Source: Calliphora vicina (Eukaryota > Arthropoda > Insecta > Diptera > Calliphoridae). Taken from it: a stretch of DNA of 64,000 bases. A program made the position numbers and the translations under genes. Location: the NCBI RefSeq assembly GCF_958450345.1, contig NC_088782.1:115306046-115370045 (forward strand), written 5' to 3'. This document shows, in pieces, positions 24,129 through 34,880 of this stretch; positions within the stretch are counted from its first letter, which is position 1; each line of letters starts with the position of its first letter. Below the pieces are notes generated by a model. It had not been told where the DNA came from, ran no database searches, and saw only the letters and a program-made list of their open reading frames with translations.

Positions 24129-24800
24129 TTACACCCTTCATCTTTGTGATAAGGGTATATATAAGTTTGTCATTCCGTTTGTAATTTCCACAATATAATT
24201 GTCCGACCCTATAAAGTATATATATTCTGGATCCTTATAGATAGCGGAGTCGATTAGGTCATGTCCGTCTGTCAGTTGAAATCAATTTTCTGAAGACCCC
24301 AGATATTTTCGGGATCCAAATCTTCAATAATTCTGTCAGATATGCTTTCGAGAAGTTTCCTATTTAAAATCAGCAAAATCGGTCCACAAATGGCTGAGAT
24401 ATGAGGAAAAAACCAGGACAACCTCGAGTCTTGACCTATATCTGGATTACTAAGTCATTAATATAGACAATACGGATATCTAATGATAGATATTTCAAAG
24501 GCCTTTGCAATGGCGTATATAAAACCATAGTAAGTTGAACCTACAATGGGTCAAAATCGGAAAAATATTTTTTAACCCGATTTTTTTTTTTCACCAAAAG
24601 ATTTTTTTCGCTAAATATTAAAAACATTGAAAAAACAAAAAAAAAATTTAAAAAACAATTCGAAACATTTTTTTCTCCAAAAATTAAAAAAAAATTAATT
24701 TTGTTTACCTAAAAATATTTAAAATTTTTATTTTGAAGTAAAATTTGATGAAGGGTATATAAGATTCGGCACAGCCGAATATAGCTCTCTTACTTGTTTA
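24129..24800 (+). mobile_element. DINE-1-like element, near full length
   Basis: About 670 bp, from the left hairpin region (CACCCTTCATCTTTGTGATA) through CGACCCTATAAAGTATATAT and GCGGAGTCGATTAGGTCATG to the right hairpin GATTCGGCACAGCCGAAT and CTCTCTTACTTGTTT. With the copy at 38.3 kb, this is the cleanest reference copy in the window. Confidence 0.7.
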
Positions 24801-25909
24801 ATACACACACTGTTAATAAAGTTAATGTTAAGTCTAACAGTGTCTACAATACACTGACTGACAGCAACTCGCAGTTACACAGTGTCATCTTCTAGAAGTT
24901 TCATGAATTATCCAACTGCTCTTGGTAAAATTCTATAAAAAATAGCACATATACATATAATTAAGCTTACATTAATACAAACATTCAAACTCTTTAAAAT
25001 AGAAACACATTTTTTATATGATTTCATTAGTTTGTTTGAAAACCATTACCAAAAAAAATATATTACACACAATTTAAATAATTTTTCTTTATTTTTTTCT
25101 TTATTATTTAAATAAATTATTACAAACATCTTCTGTAATATAAATGCAACACACATTTATAATTTAATTTGAAAATTTCCAACTTACTATACTAAATGGC
25201 TTAAAAACTAAATTTCTAAAAATATGTAAAATATATTAATTTATAAAATAAATATTATTCCAAAAACGACATTTTTCACTTACAACAGCACTGGTTTTTT
25301 TAAAGTGAGTCCGGTTTGAAAAATGTCGTAATTGGAAATTTCCAAAAAAAAAATAATAAAATAAAAAAAAGAAAAAAACAATAAATATAAATTTTTTGTT
25401 TTAAAACTTAAAATTTAAAAAAAAGGAAAACAAATTTATAATAAGAGCTATTTAATTTTTTTTTAATTTAATAATTTTGCTTATCAATTTTAAATATTTT
25501 GTTAGTTTCAGCTTAAGGCTTGTTTTTTTTAATACATACTTAAAATTAAAAAAGAAATGTAATTTAATTTACATTGTTTTTACTTTTAGTGTTTTTTTTT
25601 TAATAAAAAAATTTACTAAGAACTTGTAAAAGTTGAAAATTTATAGTTACACAAGATTTAATAAACTTGGAATAAAGTGTAGACTTTTTTTGTTTTAAAT
25701 ATTAATTTAAACAAAATGATAGTGTGTATTCACAGGCAATTAGAGATGGTTTTTATAATATGGAAATTTTGAGTTTTTTTATTGGCCTTTCACATTGCAG
25801 CTAAATGTCGATATCTTTAGGAAATTGCGATTGATATTTTAATAATGCAAAAGGTAAACAAAACAATATTAAACAATTGTAACTGTTAACACACACAATA
25901 GGAGATATA
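24801..25909. other. very AT-rich intergenic DNA
   Basis: Long A/T runs, no coding frame and no clear repeat. Confidence 0.3.
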
Positions 25910-26062
25910 GCCCCTGTCTATACTTGACAAATATTTATTATAATAATTAACGACGTTTGTTGTCAAGACACTGATAAATGGGGACTATACCTTATAACTT
26001 TTTATCTTGACAACCATTTTGACGTTTATCATGATAAAAATGTATCAGGTATAGACATAGGG
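25910..26062. mobile_element. second MITE of the CCCCTGTCTATA family
   Basis: Ends are GCCCCTGTCTATACTTGAC and a decayed TATAGACATAGGG. The interior CGTTTGTTGTCAAGACA and TCTTGACAACCATTTTGACG are the reverse of phrases in 13925-14128. About 150 bp, no clean target duplication. Confidence 0.55.
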
Positions 26063-26589
26063 TAAATTTTTATGTCAAATATTTTCAATTAAATTTTCAA
26101 GAAATTTAAAATTTTCTTATATTAACATTCAAAGTTAATAAATTCCTCTTGAAAATATTATTTTTTTATGTTTGAGTTGAATATGAATTAACTAAAACTT
26201 GCCAGATTTTTTCTGGCATGCCAATTTTCTTTTATTTTATTTTCCAACTGACAGCTGCTGTTTTCTATTTTAATATTTTATTTCCCTCACGTTTTATTGG
26301 CAAACAACTGAAGTATGCTGCCAAACTATTAGAAAAATATTTGTTCAAAAGATATTTTGTTTTACAACATTTAGTTTCACTTTCTATTAAACAAATTTAC
26401 AACCATAGATAACTGAGATCCAAATGGTCAAAAACCGAATTCATGAGAATGTATTGCCTGAAAAGATAGTTATTTTGTTTAATTTTTTTCGTTGACATTT
26501 CTATGTTTACAACTGTCTGTGAATATCCTGTTATTGATTACAAATTTTTCAAGTTTTCTTTTGTTACATAACCAGGCGTATTATCTATC

Positions 26590-26835
26590 CCCCGTCTTGA
26601 CAAGTCATGAATATGTATCGTGTGGACAACTCTTGTTGATGTTATGTTCTTGTACAAACAACCTTGTCAGAACATTTGTTCGCACAGCTGTGTCTGACAT
26701 CAAATGTTATTTACACACAAAAATACCGACATTTTAAACAATTACAAAGAAAACTATAAACATGAACATTGACACGTTTTCCCCACATGCCAACATCGAA
26801 GAACATGAACAAATTTAGCTTGTCAAGACATGGGG
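26590..26835. mobile_element. possible MITE with CCCC...CTTGACAAG ends
   Basis: Left end CCCCGTCTTGACAAG and right end CTTGTCAAGACATGGGG are inverted with a short indel. TGTCAGAACA/TGTCTGACA phrases lie between. It resembles the CCCCTGTCTATA MITEs in its TTGACAA motif. The target duplication is unclear. Confidence 0.45.
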
Positions 26836-26849
26836 TTAATACAAGGTGG

Positions 26850-27173
26850 AAGCAGTGGCGAATTCAGGCAAATACGAGCTAAAACATTAATTTATTATAT
26901 AAAATGGGATACTCCATGTACCAAGGCGAATTAATTCCAGGTGGTGGCAGTGGCGAATTCAGGCAAATACGAGCGAATTCATTAATTTTTTATATATGGA
27001 GTTTAATATTCGAAACAACTCCCTCATTGTTGAACAAATATAGAATTCGCTCGTATTTGCCTGTATTCGCCACCGACACCACCAGGTTTATAAATTCGTC
27101 TTGCCATGTACCAACAAAACTTAATGTATTCGCTCGAATTTGCCTGGTTTTGCCACTGCTTCCATTTTGTATA
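26850..27173. mobile_element. nested fold-back element
   Basis: The outer arms (GGAAGCAGTGGCGAATTCAG on the left, TTTGCCACTGCTTCC on the right) enclose a second inverted pair (GGTGGTGGCAGTGGCGAATT and TATTCGCCACCGACACCACC). Both arms carry the same GCAAATACGAGC tail, giving four related arm copies in two nested palindromes. No coding capacity. Confidence 0.6.
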
Positions 27174-27338
27174 AATACCCCTTGTTACATTCAATTAAAG
27201 ATCAGTACTTTTGGTAGTTCTTTTTCGTTTTAGTTAAATATTATATTATAATGATTTTTAGCTTTTTTTAAGATATTATAGTTATTGTTTTCAAAACAAT
27301 TTGTCCCGCCTATACTACATTCTTGTAACTTAATTAAA

Positions 27339-30300
27339 CTAAGGTATCATATTAGGTTCTTGAGTCGCTCCTGTCGAATATTTGGGTTTGCAAACACAAC
27401 CACTTTCTACCAAAACATAATCCTGGCCCGTTAAGGTCACAGGACCCAGAGGTATAACCAAAAATAAATAAGGCACATAAGTTTGAGTGCATTCGCCTCT
27501 GACCACATCACATTCAGAAGATCTGAAACAAAGAAAAATTATGATTAAACCCTTAGAAAATCGAGAATTTGAATCCCTTTAACTTACTCGCACACTTCGA
27601 AAACAACTTGTTGCAAGAGATCGGGGAATTTTTGTACAATAGTAACGGGTTGGCCAGATGTCAAACTGACACCATACATAGGTGCTGTGGTGTTGTAGCG
27701 TGTCTTGCACAAACGTGCCGGTGTACTTCTGCACTGGTCGACTTGTGGTGTTTGCTTCAATGAGCGACCTATAAAAGTAGACGTTAATAAAAAGAAATTA
27801 ATTAATTTGTATTAAATTGAAAACTAACAATATACAGAGAAGAAAACTAAGAAATAATAAAATAAAAATAAACGTTATGCTTAGTTGTATAATTGGTATT
27901 TAGTTGTTGTATTGTACGTTTTAACGCTTATAAAGTAGGTTATTATGTTGCCGGCCATTACTCTTACTATTTATTTATTTCTTTATTTAAGTTCTAACAT
28001 TGCTTAGAATAATATAGCCAGTCTAGAGTAAAACAAAAATCAATTACTATTTTTATTTTTACAATAACAATTAGTTAAGCATGTTAACTAACGTTGAAAA
28101 TAGGAAATAGAAATAATAATACACATAAATCATAGATATTTAAAGGAGATTGTTCTTACATTTAGATATCAATCAATTGTTACGTTTAACATGCAAAAAT
28201 ATAAAAATGTAAACGGTTAATGTTAATGCTTGTTATCACTGATCTTATAAAAGAGTGACTTGCAATAAGAACTTCTGAATTTTGACAGTTGATAGCTGCC
28301 ATATTGTTAAAGCTTCTTTGATGATTACTAACTTATGTTGGCATGAATTGGATGATATGGACATTTTGCACGAGCGATTTGAGGGCATGGTCATCTCTCG
28401 TGGAAGTGATCAAGTGAACTGTCAGCCGAGATCGTGTGATTTGTCCCCGTTAGACTTTTTCTTGTGGGTTTTTCTTAAGTCGCAGGTGTATGCGAATAAG
28501 CCATGTAGACCAGCAACTTAAGAAAACTCCACGAGAAAAAGTCTAAAGGCTTCAATTCGTTCGATCTCGGTGGCCAGTTCACATCACCTCCACTTGCGAT
28601 GATAATGCCCTCAAATCGCTTGGGCAGAATGTGCAGTGTGGCACGTAGCACCGTCCTGTTGAAACCTCTTATCGTTGGTGTCCATATCATCCAATTCAGG
28701 CCAAAAGAACTGTTAACTGTGATGGCCTGGCAAACGTCGTTCTCAAAGAAATTTGTCAGTCCAAAATCCACACCAAACAGTGACTTTTTCGGGATGCATT
28801 GGACGCTCTTGGATCTCATGTGGATTGGTATCGTCCCAAATTCGACAATTTAGTTTGTTGTTGTAGCCATTCATCCAGAAATGAGCCTAACCATAAAATG
28901 AGCGATGCGCGCGCAACTTTGTCCGAACACTTGTTGTTGAACACTTTATCCGTCCATGGTGATTTGGAAAACAAACTGAATAAATGACAGTCAATACGAC
29001 ATGTGTAGCATCAACCGCTAAACTGTCAAAGTTCGGAAGTTCCTATTAGAAGGCCCTTATCCAAGTACAGGCATTCCTCTCGTATAATGCAAATTTTTGA
29101 TTCAAAACCAATTGTATACTCTTGCTCAAGCAACGTGGACTAATAAGTCCACATGCTCCCTCAGAATATATCTCTGGCTGTACAGTTGTTTTGCCAATTT
29201 CTCTGACTCCTCCTACTTATAAATGGAGATGAGTATGTTCTCAGCAATACTTCTAATCTGCAATTCACATTATGTTGGGAACAATAGCATTCACTGTAAG
29301 GTTCTTGGTGAAGAGAGGAGAGGTTGGCTTGTTGTTGTTGTAGCAGCAGTAGTTGCTGAGTTGACAGCCCTTTGGTTAAGTGAACTCGGGTCATTTCGGT
29401 GCGTAGAACCGGCTGTCGAGTTAATGGAAATTAGAGATTAGATCTGCATCAATGGCGTTACTCATATCAGGAGATTAAATTCAACAATCTATCTCGATTA
29501 TTGTAAAGTTCTATAGAGTGGAAGTTCTTCATTGAAGTACATCAATAATTGATTGAAAGTTCTTGGAAGTGGAAGTTCTGGGCGAATTTTGAACTGATCT
29601 TCCCTGTTTTTAATTATGAATGTTTGGATTCTTATAAATGTTGGTTCGAAGAGAGATTCGGTCTGCATCAATGGTGCCTTTCGTAACACTATTGGTCCTA
29701 CTACCACCTGATTTGTATTGGAAGGAGATAGTGATTGTGACGTTCCATAATAATACCTACTTGAGAATGCTACAGAAGGTGCAGAGGATATATTCGATCT
29801 GCATTTCTGGATCATCTTATACCACTCCAACACCTACCTAAACAAGAAGATGGCTGTGTTCTCAGCAATCAGACTAATCTGCATTTCACATTCGAGTTGA
29901 AATATTTGTGTTCTTTGTACGGTTCTGGGTGAAGTTTGAATTGCTCTTTCCTGTTTTCAATTATGAATGTCACTTTGAAATGCGATTCTTGGAGGGATGA
30001 TGTACATTTTGAATCGAGAAGAAATTCGGTCTGCATCAATGGTGATGAAACTCAGCAATTTATCTTGTCCATATTCCAATATTAGGGTTGGAATATTTGC
30101 GTTCATTATCAACCGTGGAAATTTTGAGAGGAGTGGTGTACAGCAACATATTCTACATTTTTATAGAAAGTTCTTGGTAGTGAAAGTTGTAAATGAATTT
30201 TGAACTGCTATTCCCTATCTTCCATTATGAACTTTACTATGCAATGTGATTCTTGGATAGATGATGTATATTTTTATTCGATGTGGGCTTTGGTCTGCAT

Positions 30301-31280
30301 CAATGATAACTTCCATAACACTAGTACTCCTACTACCACTAGATTTGTCATGGAAGGAGATGGTGATGAAACTCGGTAATTTATCTTGTTTGTATTTCTC
30401 ATTAGGGTTGGAATATTTCCATTCAATGTAAAGTTCTGGGCAGTGGAAGTTCTGAATTGAGTGTGAACTTCCCTGACACCGAATCTTGGATAGATAGATA
30501 CTACAATTTTATCCTAGATCCAGCTTGTTTCTTTCCTATGAATAGCCTTATTCTAAAATGGAAATTTATATGGAAAAAAACATTTGTTTCTTGCTTAGTC
30601 TACTCCAAATAAATTACTATTTCAAAGCACTGTCATCCGCCATGCACAAGTTTAACATGTGCTTATGTATATTACGAATAATTACTACTATTTCACAATT
30701 AATTACATACATACTATATGGAAAAGAAATACGTTAGCACACTTACCAAAACGATGATTGTCAATATCTTCATTATTAACTTCATTGTAGGCCCTCAATA
30801 GAGCACTAGTTGTAATGGCGGGATCTAATGTTGATGGCAATTTACTTTGACGGCCACGTCGTGAACTTCCGTTCCAATTGGTAAATGTTCGCGCCACGGC
30901 CGCACTTGAAAATTCAACATGAAAATAAAATGACAAATAACAAACAAGAAATAGAGGAAATTCATTAATAACAAATGACAATTAGATGAAAACATTAATT
31001 ATAAATATTAAAATAACATTAATTTTTATCTAAATAATAAATAAAACATTTTAAGAAAAGCTTACCTGGGATAGGGTGAATTATTGGGACCCAAACAATC
31101 GGTTGAATCTGTTAAGGCATCACCGGATAAATATTTTAAACCTTTACCGCCACTACATCTGGCCAAACTTAATGTTTTACTATCACTACTGCTGCTGCTG
31201 CTGCTACTGCCATAACTGTTCCATAGTGAGGCACTGGCGATGTGGACATTTAAGTTAATAATACAAAATAATGCTAAAAT
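27339..31280 (-). CDS. secreted Spätzle/Trunk-type cystine-knot ligand, exons 2-5
   Basis: Minus-strand coding exons 31280-31066, 30904-30747, 27768-27588 and 27522-27339 join in frame with GT-AG introns and end in TAG. The first begins in phase 0 with a hydrophobic core ILALFCIINLNVHIASA, the rest of a signal peptide, so the ATG lies in an exon further upstream (candidates at 57.4 and 57.8 kb). With the 57.4-kb exon the protein is 257 aa. Two RXXR furin-type sites, RRGR (99-102) and RFGR (135-138), precede a C-terminal domain with seven cysteines (149, 157, 196, 201, 208, 239, 241) ending in CVC. Seven cysteines with a final CxC and a Y after the fifth (CTQTY) match the Spätzle NGF-like fold: six for the knot, one for dimerisation. 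Spätzle relatives activate Toll-type receptors; Trunk activates Torso. The short length favours Spätzle or Trunk over the long Spz3/4 proteins, but the orthologue is unresolved. Confidence 0.85.
28235..29050. pseudogene. two inverted mariner-type transposase fragments in ligand intron 4
   Basis: On the + strand, 28282-28520 encodes CWHELDDMDI and PRSCDLSPLDFFLWVFLKS. On the minus strand, 28850-28475 encodes FGLTNFFENDVCQAITVNSS and DVNWPPRSNELKPLDFFSW. Both are the C-terminal half of the same Tc1/mariner-superfamily transposase, arranged tail to tail and sharing a junction near 28515. The outer edges carry TTTTGACAGTTGATAGC and AACTGTCAAAGTTC. Frameshifts prevent function. Confidence 0.7.
29225..30490. 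repeat. imperfect roughly 260-bp repeat units in ligand intron 3-4 region
   Basis: The phrase GGTCTGCATCAATGG and variants recur near 29440, 29667, 30028 and 30291, together with AAAGTTCTTGG, GGAAGTTCTG, ATTAGGGTTGGAATATTT and GATTCTTGGATAGATGAT. Spacing varies and units are partly scrambled. There is no coding meaning. The origin is unknown. Confidence 0.5.
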
Positions 31281-31895
31281 CTGTTAAAAAAAAACACAAA
31301 TAGTAAGTACAATACATAGATGAAGAGAATAAATAACAATGAATAAAAATTTTGCAATTAAATTTATGCTGTTGTAGCTTTTTTTTTATTATGATTATTT
31401 CTTTTAAAAAAAATTTCCATTCTACACAACACTTATGGTACTTATAACGGTTTTGCTTTTCTAACAACTTTTGCATGACTTTACTAGAAATTAAACATAC
31501 AGTAAAAACAACAATAACAACAACAACATAGACAAAACAAAAGAGAAAAAAATCACTCACAGATTTCACGAAGATGAAAGAAAAATGAAAATTGTCATAA
31601 CATTAAAATGTCGTGATCTAACATGCAAACATTGTTTAACCAACTACTATTTTTTTATGTACAAAAGTTTGTAAGAATGTTTTTTTTTTGTTTTAATAAA
31701 CACTCTACATTAATCATACATGACATACACATCAACAAATATTTTGTTTTTATTAAACAATTTTACACATGTGAAATTATTAAAAACACGCACACTAACC
31801 AGACATGGCATGTCAGCTACCGATGACATTAAAACATTCACTTGGAACATGTTTAACACTGTGAACATTGATTGAAAAATTGTTATAAAAAAGGA

Positions 31896-32408
31896 AAATC
31901 TTGTGTAAAACAAAATTTAGAATAGAAAATCTTGTTTATAACACAATTTTCTATTGAAAATATTGTTTATAACACAATATTCTACAGAAAATCTTGTTCA
32001 TAACACAATTTTCTACAGAAAATCTTGTTTATAACACAATTTTCTACAGAAAAAAAAAATTTCTATAGAAAATGTTGTTTATAACACAATTTTCTATAGA
32101 AAATCTTGTTTATAGCACAATTTTCTATAGTAAATCTTGTTTATAACACAATTTTCTATAGAAAATCTTGTTTATAACACAATTTTCTATAGATAATCTT
32201 GTTTATAACACAATTTTCTATAGAAAATGTTGTTTATAACACAATTTTCTATAGATAATCTTGTTTATAACACAATTTTCTATAGAAAATCTTGTTTATA
32301 ACACAATTTTCTAAAAGAAAATCTTGTTTATAACACAATTTTCAAAAAGAAAATCTTGTTTATAACACAATTTTCTAAAAGAAAATCTTGTTTATTATAA
32401 ACAAGATA
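31896..32408. repeat. 31-bp minisatellite, about 16 copies
   Basis: The unit contains TTGTTTATAACACAATTTTC followed by TATAGAAAATC. The junction ATTTTCTATAGAAAAT is a perfect 16-base palindrome in most copies. At the right edge the unit inverts (TTGTTTATTATAAACAAG). It lies in the large first intron of the ligand gene, near the 3' end of that intron. Confidence 0.85.
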
Positions 32409-32560
32409 GAAAATTGAAATTTGAACGTCTAAAATGCGCTTCGTCAAGAACAACCGCGGTGGCCATATGTAAAAAAATGTTTATTAAAATTTTCTTTTGT
32501 CTAATATTATTTTTCAATTTCGGGCTTAAAAAACACCCTTTATATACATATATAATATAC
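32409..32560 (-). mobile_element. mariner terminus remnant
   Basis: GGGCTTAAAAAACACCCTTT near 32522 is the reverse complement of an AAAGGGTGTTTTTTAAGCCC end, shared with the mariner-like elements at 52.0-52.6 kb. Only the terminus remains. Confidence 0.4.
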
Positions 32561-33095
32561 AAACAAGTAAGAGAGCTATATTCGGCTGTACCGAATCTTA
32601 TATAACTTTCACCAAATTATACTTCAAAATACAAACTTTAATTATTTTTAATTAAACAAATTTTTTTTTTCCAAAGTTGTTTTTTTCATTTTTTTGAAAT
32701 TTTTTTTTTTCGAATTGTTATTTTAAAATTTAATTTTTGTTTTTAAGTTTTAAAAATTTTTTTGTGTTTTTTTCAATTTTTTGTTTGGTGATAAAAAAAT
32801 TTCGGGATAAAAATATTTTTTCCGATTTTGACCCATTGTAGGTCCAACTTACTATGGTCTTTATACGTCGTTGCAAAGGTCTTTGAAATATCTATCATTA
32901 GATATCCATATTGTCTATATTAATGACTTAGTAATCCAATAATAGACAGACAGACGGACATGGCTTAATCGACTCCGCTATCTATAAGAATCCAGAATAT
33001 ATATACTTTATAGGATCGGAAAATAATATTGTGAAAATTACAAACTGAATAACAAACTTATATATACCCTTCTCACGAAGGTGAAGGGTACATAT
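32561..33095 (-). mobile_element. DINE-1-like element
   Basis: Reverse orientation. It starts CAAGTAAGAGAGCTATATTC with the GGCTGTACCGAATC hairpin and ends TTCTCACGAAGGTGAAGGGT. An internal deletion removes part of the core: TAATCCA is followed at once by ATAGACAGACAGACGG. Confidence 0.65.
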
Positions 33096-34194
33096 AAAAA
33101 ATAAAAATTTCTTAAGAAATTGTGTAGATTAATTATGTGCTATTAATTGAATATTTTGAAAAGTTTCCATTGTATTGTCAACCACTGTATATAAAAAACC
33201 ATATATTATTTATCTTCTTTATTTTTTTCATTTATAATATTTTTTCTCGAAAATTATTATTTATAATTTGCAGCCATGTATGTAAATTTGTTAATTTTCT
33301 TATTGTTGTTATAATTTTTATATATTTTACAAATTTCTTTTTAACAAAATACACACTTTTCTCTTTTCAAGTGTAAATTAAATTATATCACAATACAGCT
33401 GCCAGATATTAAAAAAAATTGGCAAAGTGAAGATTTGACAAATTTTATTTAAAATGTGAAGATTTTCTATATTGTTTATTGCTAACCAAAATTAATTTTG
33501 GAAAATAAACACTGAACAAAGTTTAATACTATATTAATATTATAATAAAATAATAAAATTCATTTATTTCTAATAAAATATATAAATAATTGACTTGCAA
33601 CTTATATTTTTATATGTTTAATACAATTTTGAAGATTATTTTTATTAAAAATCGTCAAAATTAACCATTTTGTCTCCTTATCATCTGGTAGCTCTGCTAG
33701 TATGTATAATAATAATAAAAAATATATACTCACACAACCATACATATGTCAACCCCCTGTCAACACTTTAATGACAAACGTTATTTATTAAGATGGAGGA
33801 TCTTGTAAGTCATAGACCATGAACTTAAATGACATGTTTTTTATTATTGTTTGTTGTTGTTGTTTTTGTTGTCATTTAAGTATAACTTAAAGAGTGTAAT
33901 ATTGTTGTTGTTGTTGGAGTTAATGATATATTACGGTGTATTTTTCATGAATGAATTTCTATGTTGGCAGATTTGATTTTTTTTTGTAACATTATGACAC
34001 ACAGCTATTGATAATTAGTGATAGAAATTGTCATTAGGGAAATGGCAAGCAGCACCTTAAATTTAGTTTTAAACAAATTGGGTTTTTTTTTGAGGGGTTT
34101 TCTTTTTTCTTGTGTTTGACAGAAATGTGAAATTTAATACTTTTGTTTATGAAATGAAACTGAGGTTTGTCAAAAATGGTTTAATTTGCAATGA
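33096..34194. other. intron DNA without recognised features
   Basis: AT-rich. Short TTGTTG runs lie near 33850 and 33905. No gene or clear transposon. Confidence 0.3.
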
Positions 34195-34880
34195 AACTAA
34201 ACTAAGACTTAAAAAATACCTAGTATTGAAGCTAAACTAAGACTCTTAAAAGATCTACGATTGAAGCTAAACTAAACCTCTAAACATACGATTGAAACTA
34301 AACAAAAGGTCTACGATTGAAGCCAAACTATCAATCGAAAAATACCTACGATTAAGGCAAAAAAAGATTTATGATTCAAGCTAATCTAAGACTCTTGAAA
34401 GATTTACGATCTAAGTTTAACTAAGTCTCTGATAAACATCTATGATTGAAGCTAAAGTATGTCTCTGAAAAATAAACTTAAACTGTAGAAAGATCCACGA
34501 TTAAATCGAAACTTAGTCAATAAAAAGACCTACGATTAAAGCTAAACTTAGACTTTAAAAAAATCTACGATTAAAGCTAAACTTAGACTGTGAAAAGATC
34601 TACGATTAAAGCTAAACTTAAACTGTAAAAAGACGTATGATTAAAGTTAAACTTTAACTGTAGAAAGACTTGCGATTAAAGCTAAACTTAGACCCCTTTC
34701 ACACTAGGCATGCAACATGCTAAATTTTCTTCCCCTTAACCCAGGGAAGAAACTTGCGCAACTAAATTGCCTAGTATGAAAGGGGTCTTAGACTCTAAAA
34801 GACCTACGATTAAAGCTAAAATTAGATTCTAAAAAGACCAACGATCAAAGCTAAACATAGACTCTAAAACGACCTATGAT
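34195..34880 (+). repeat. 35-bp minisatellite array, degenerate
   Basis: Units with ACGATTGAAGCTAAACTAAG and variants (ACGATTAAAGCTAAACTTAG), about 18-19 copies, poorly homogenised. A 97-bp MITE is inserted at 34691-34787. This is the lowest-coordinate member of a family that recurs to 59.2 kb. Confidence 0.85.
34691..34787. mobile_element. 97-bp micro-MITE inside the 35-bp array
   Basis: Ends GACCCCTTTCACACTAGGCA and TGCCTAGTATGAAAGGGGTC are complementary with one mismatch in 20 bases. TTA flanks both sides. The flanking direct repeat can also be read as CTTAG or CTTAGA, so the exact duplication is ambiguous; TTA gives the longest symmetric arms and fits PIF/Harbinger. Neighbouring satellite units show the uninterrupted sequence. 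Confidence 0.75.

Noticed and set aside
31255..31569. 104-codon minus-strand frame running upstream of ligand exon 2
   Set aside because: It reads through the acceptor into a poly-T/A intron and has no ATG start; it begins with GTG. The phase-0 exon start at 31280 is better supported.
31561..31619. Local candidate first exon for the ligand using the donor CT|GTGAGTG near 31558
   Set aside because: All nearby ATG codons run into a stop or have the wrong phase, so it cannot supply the start.
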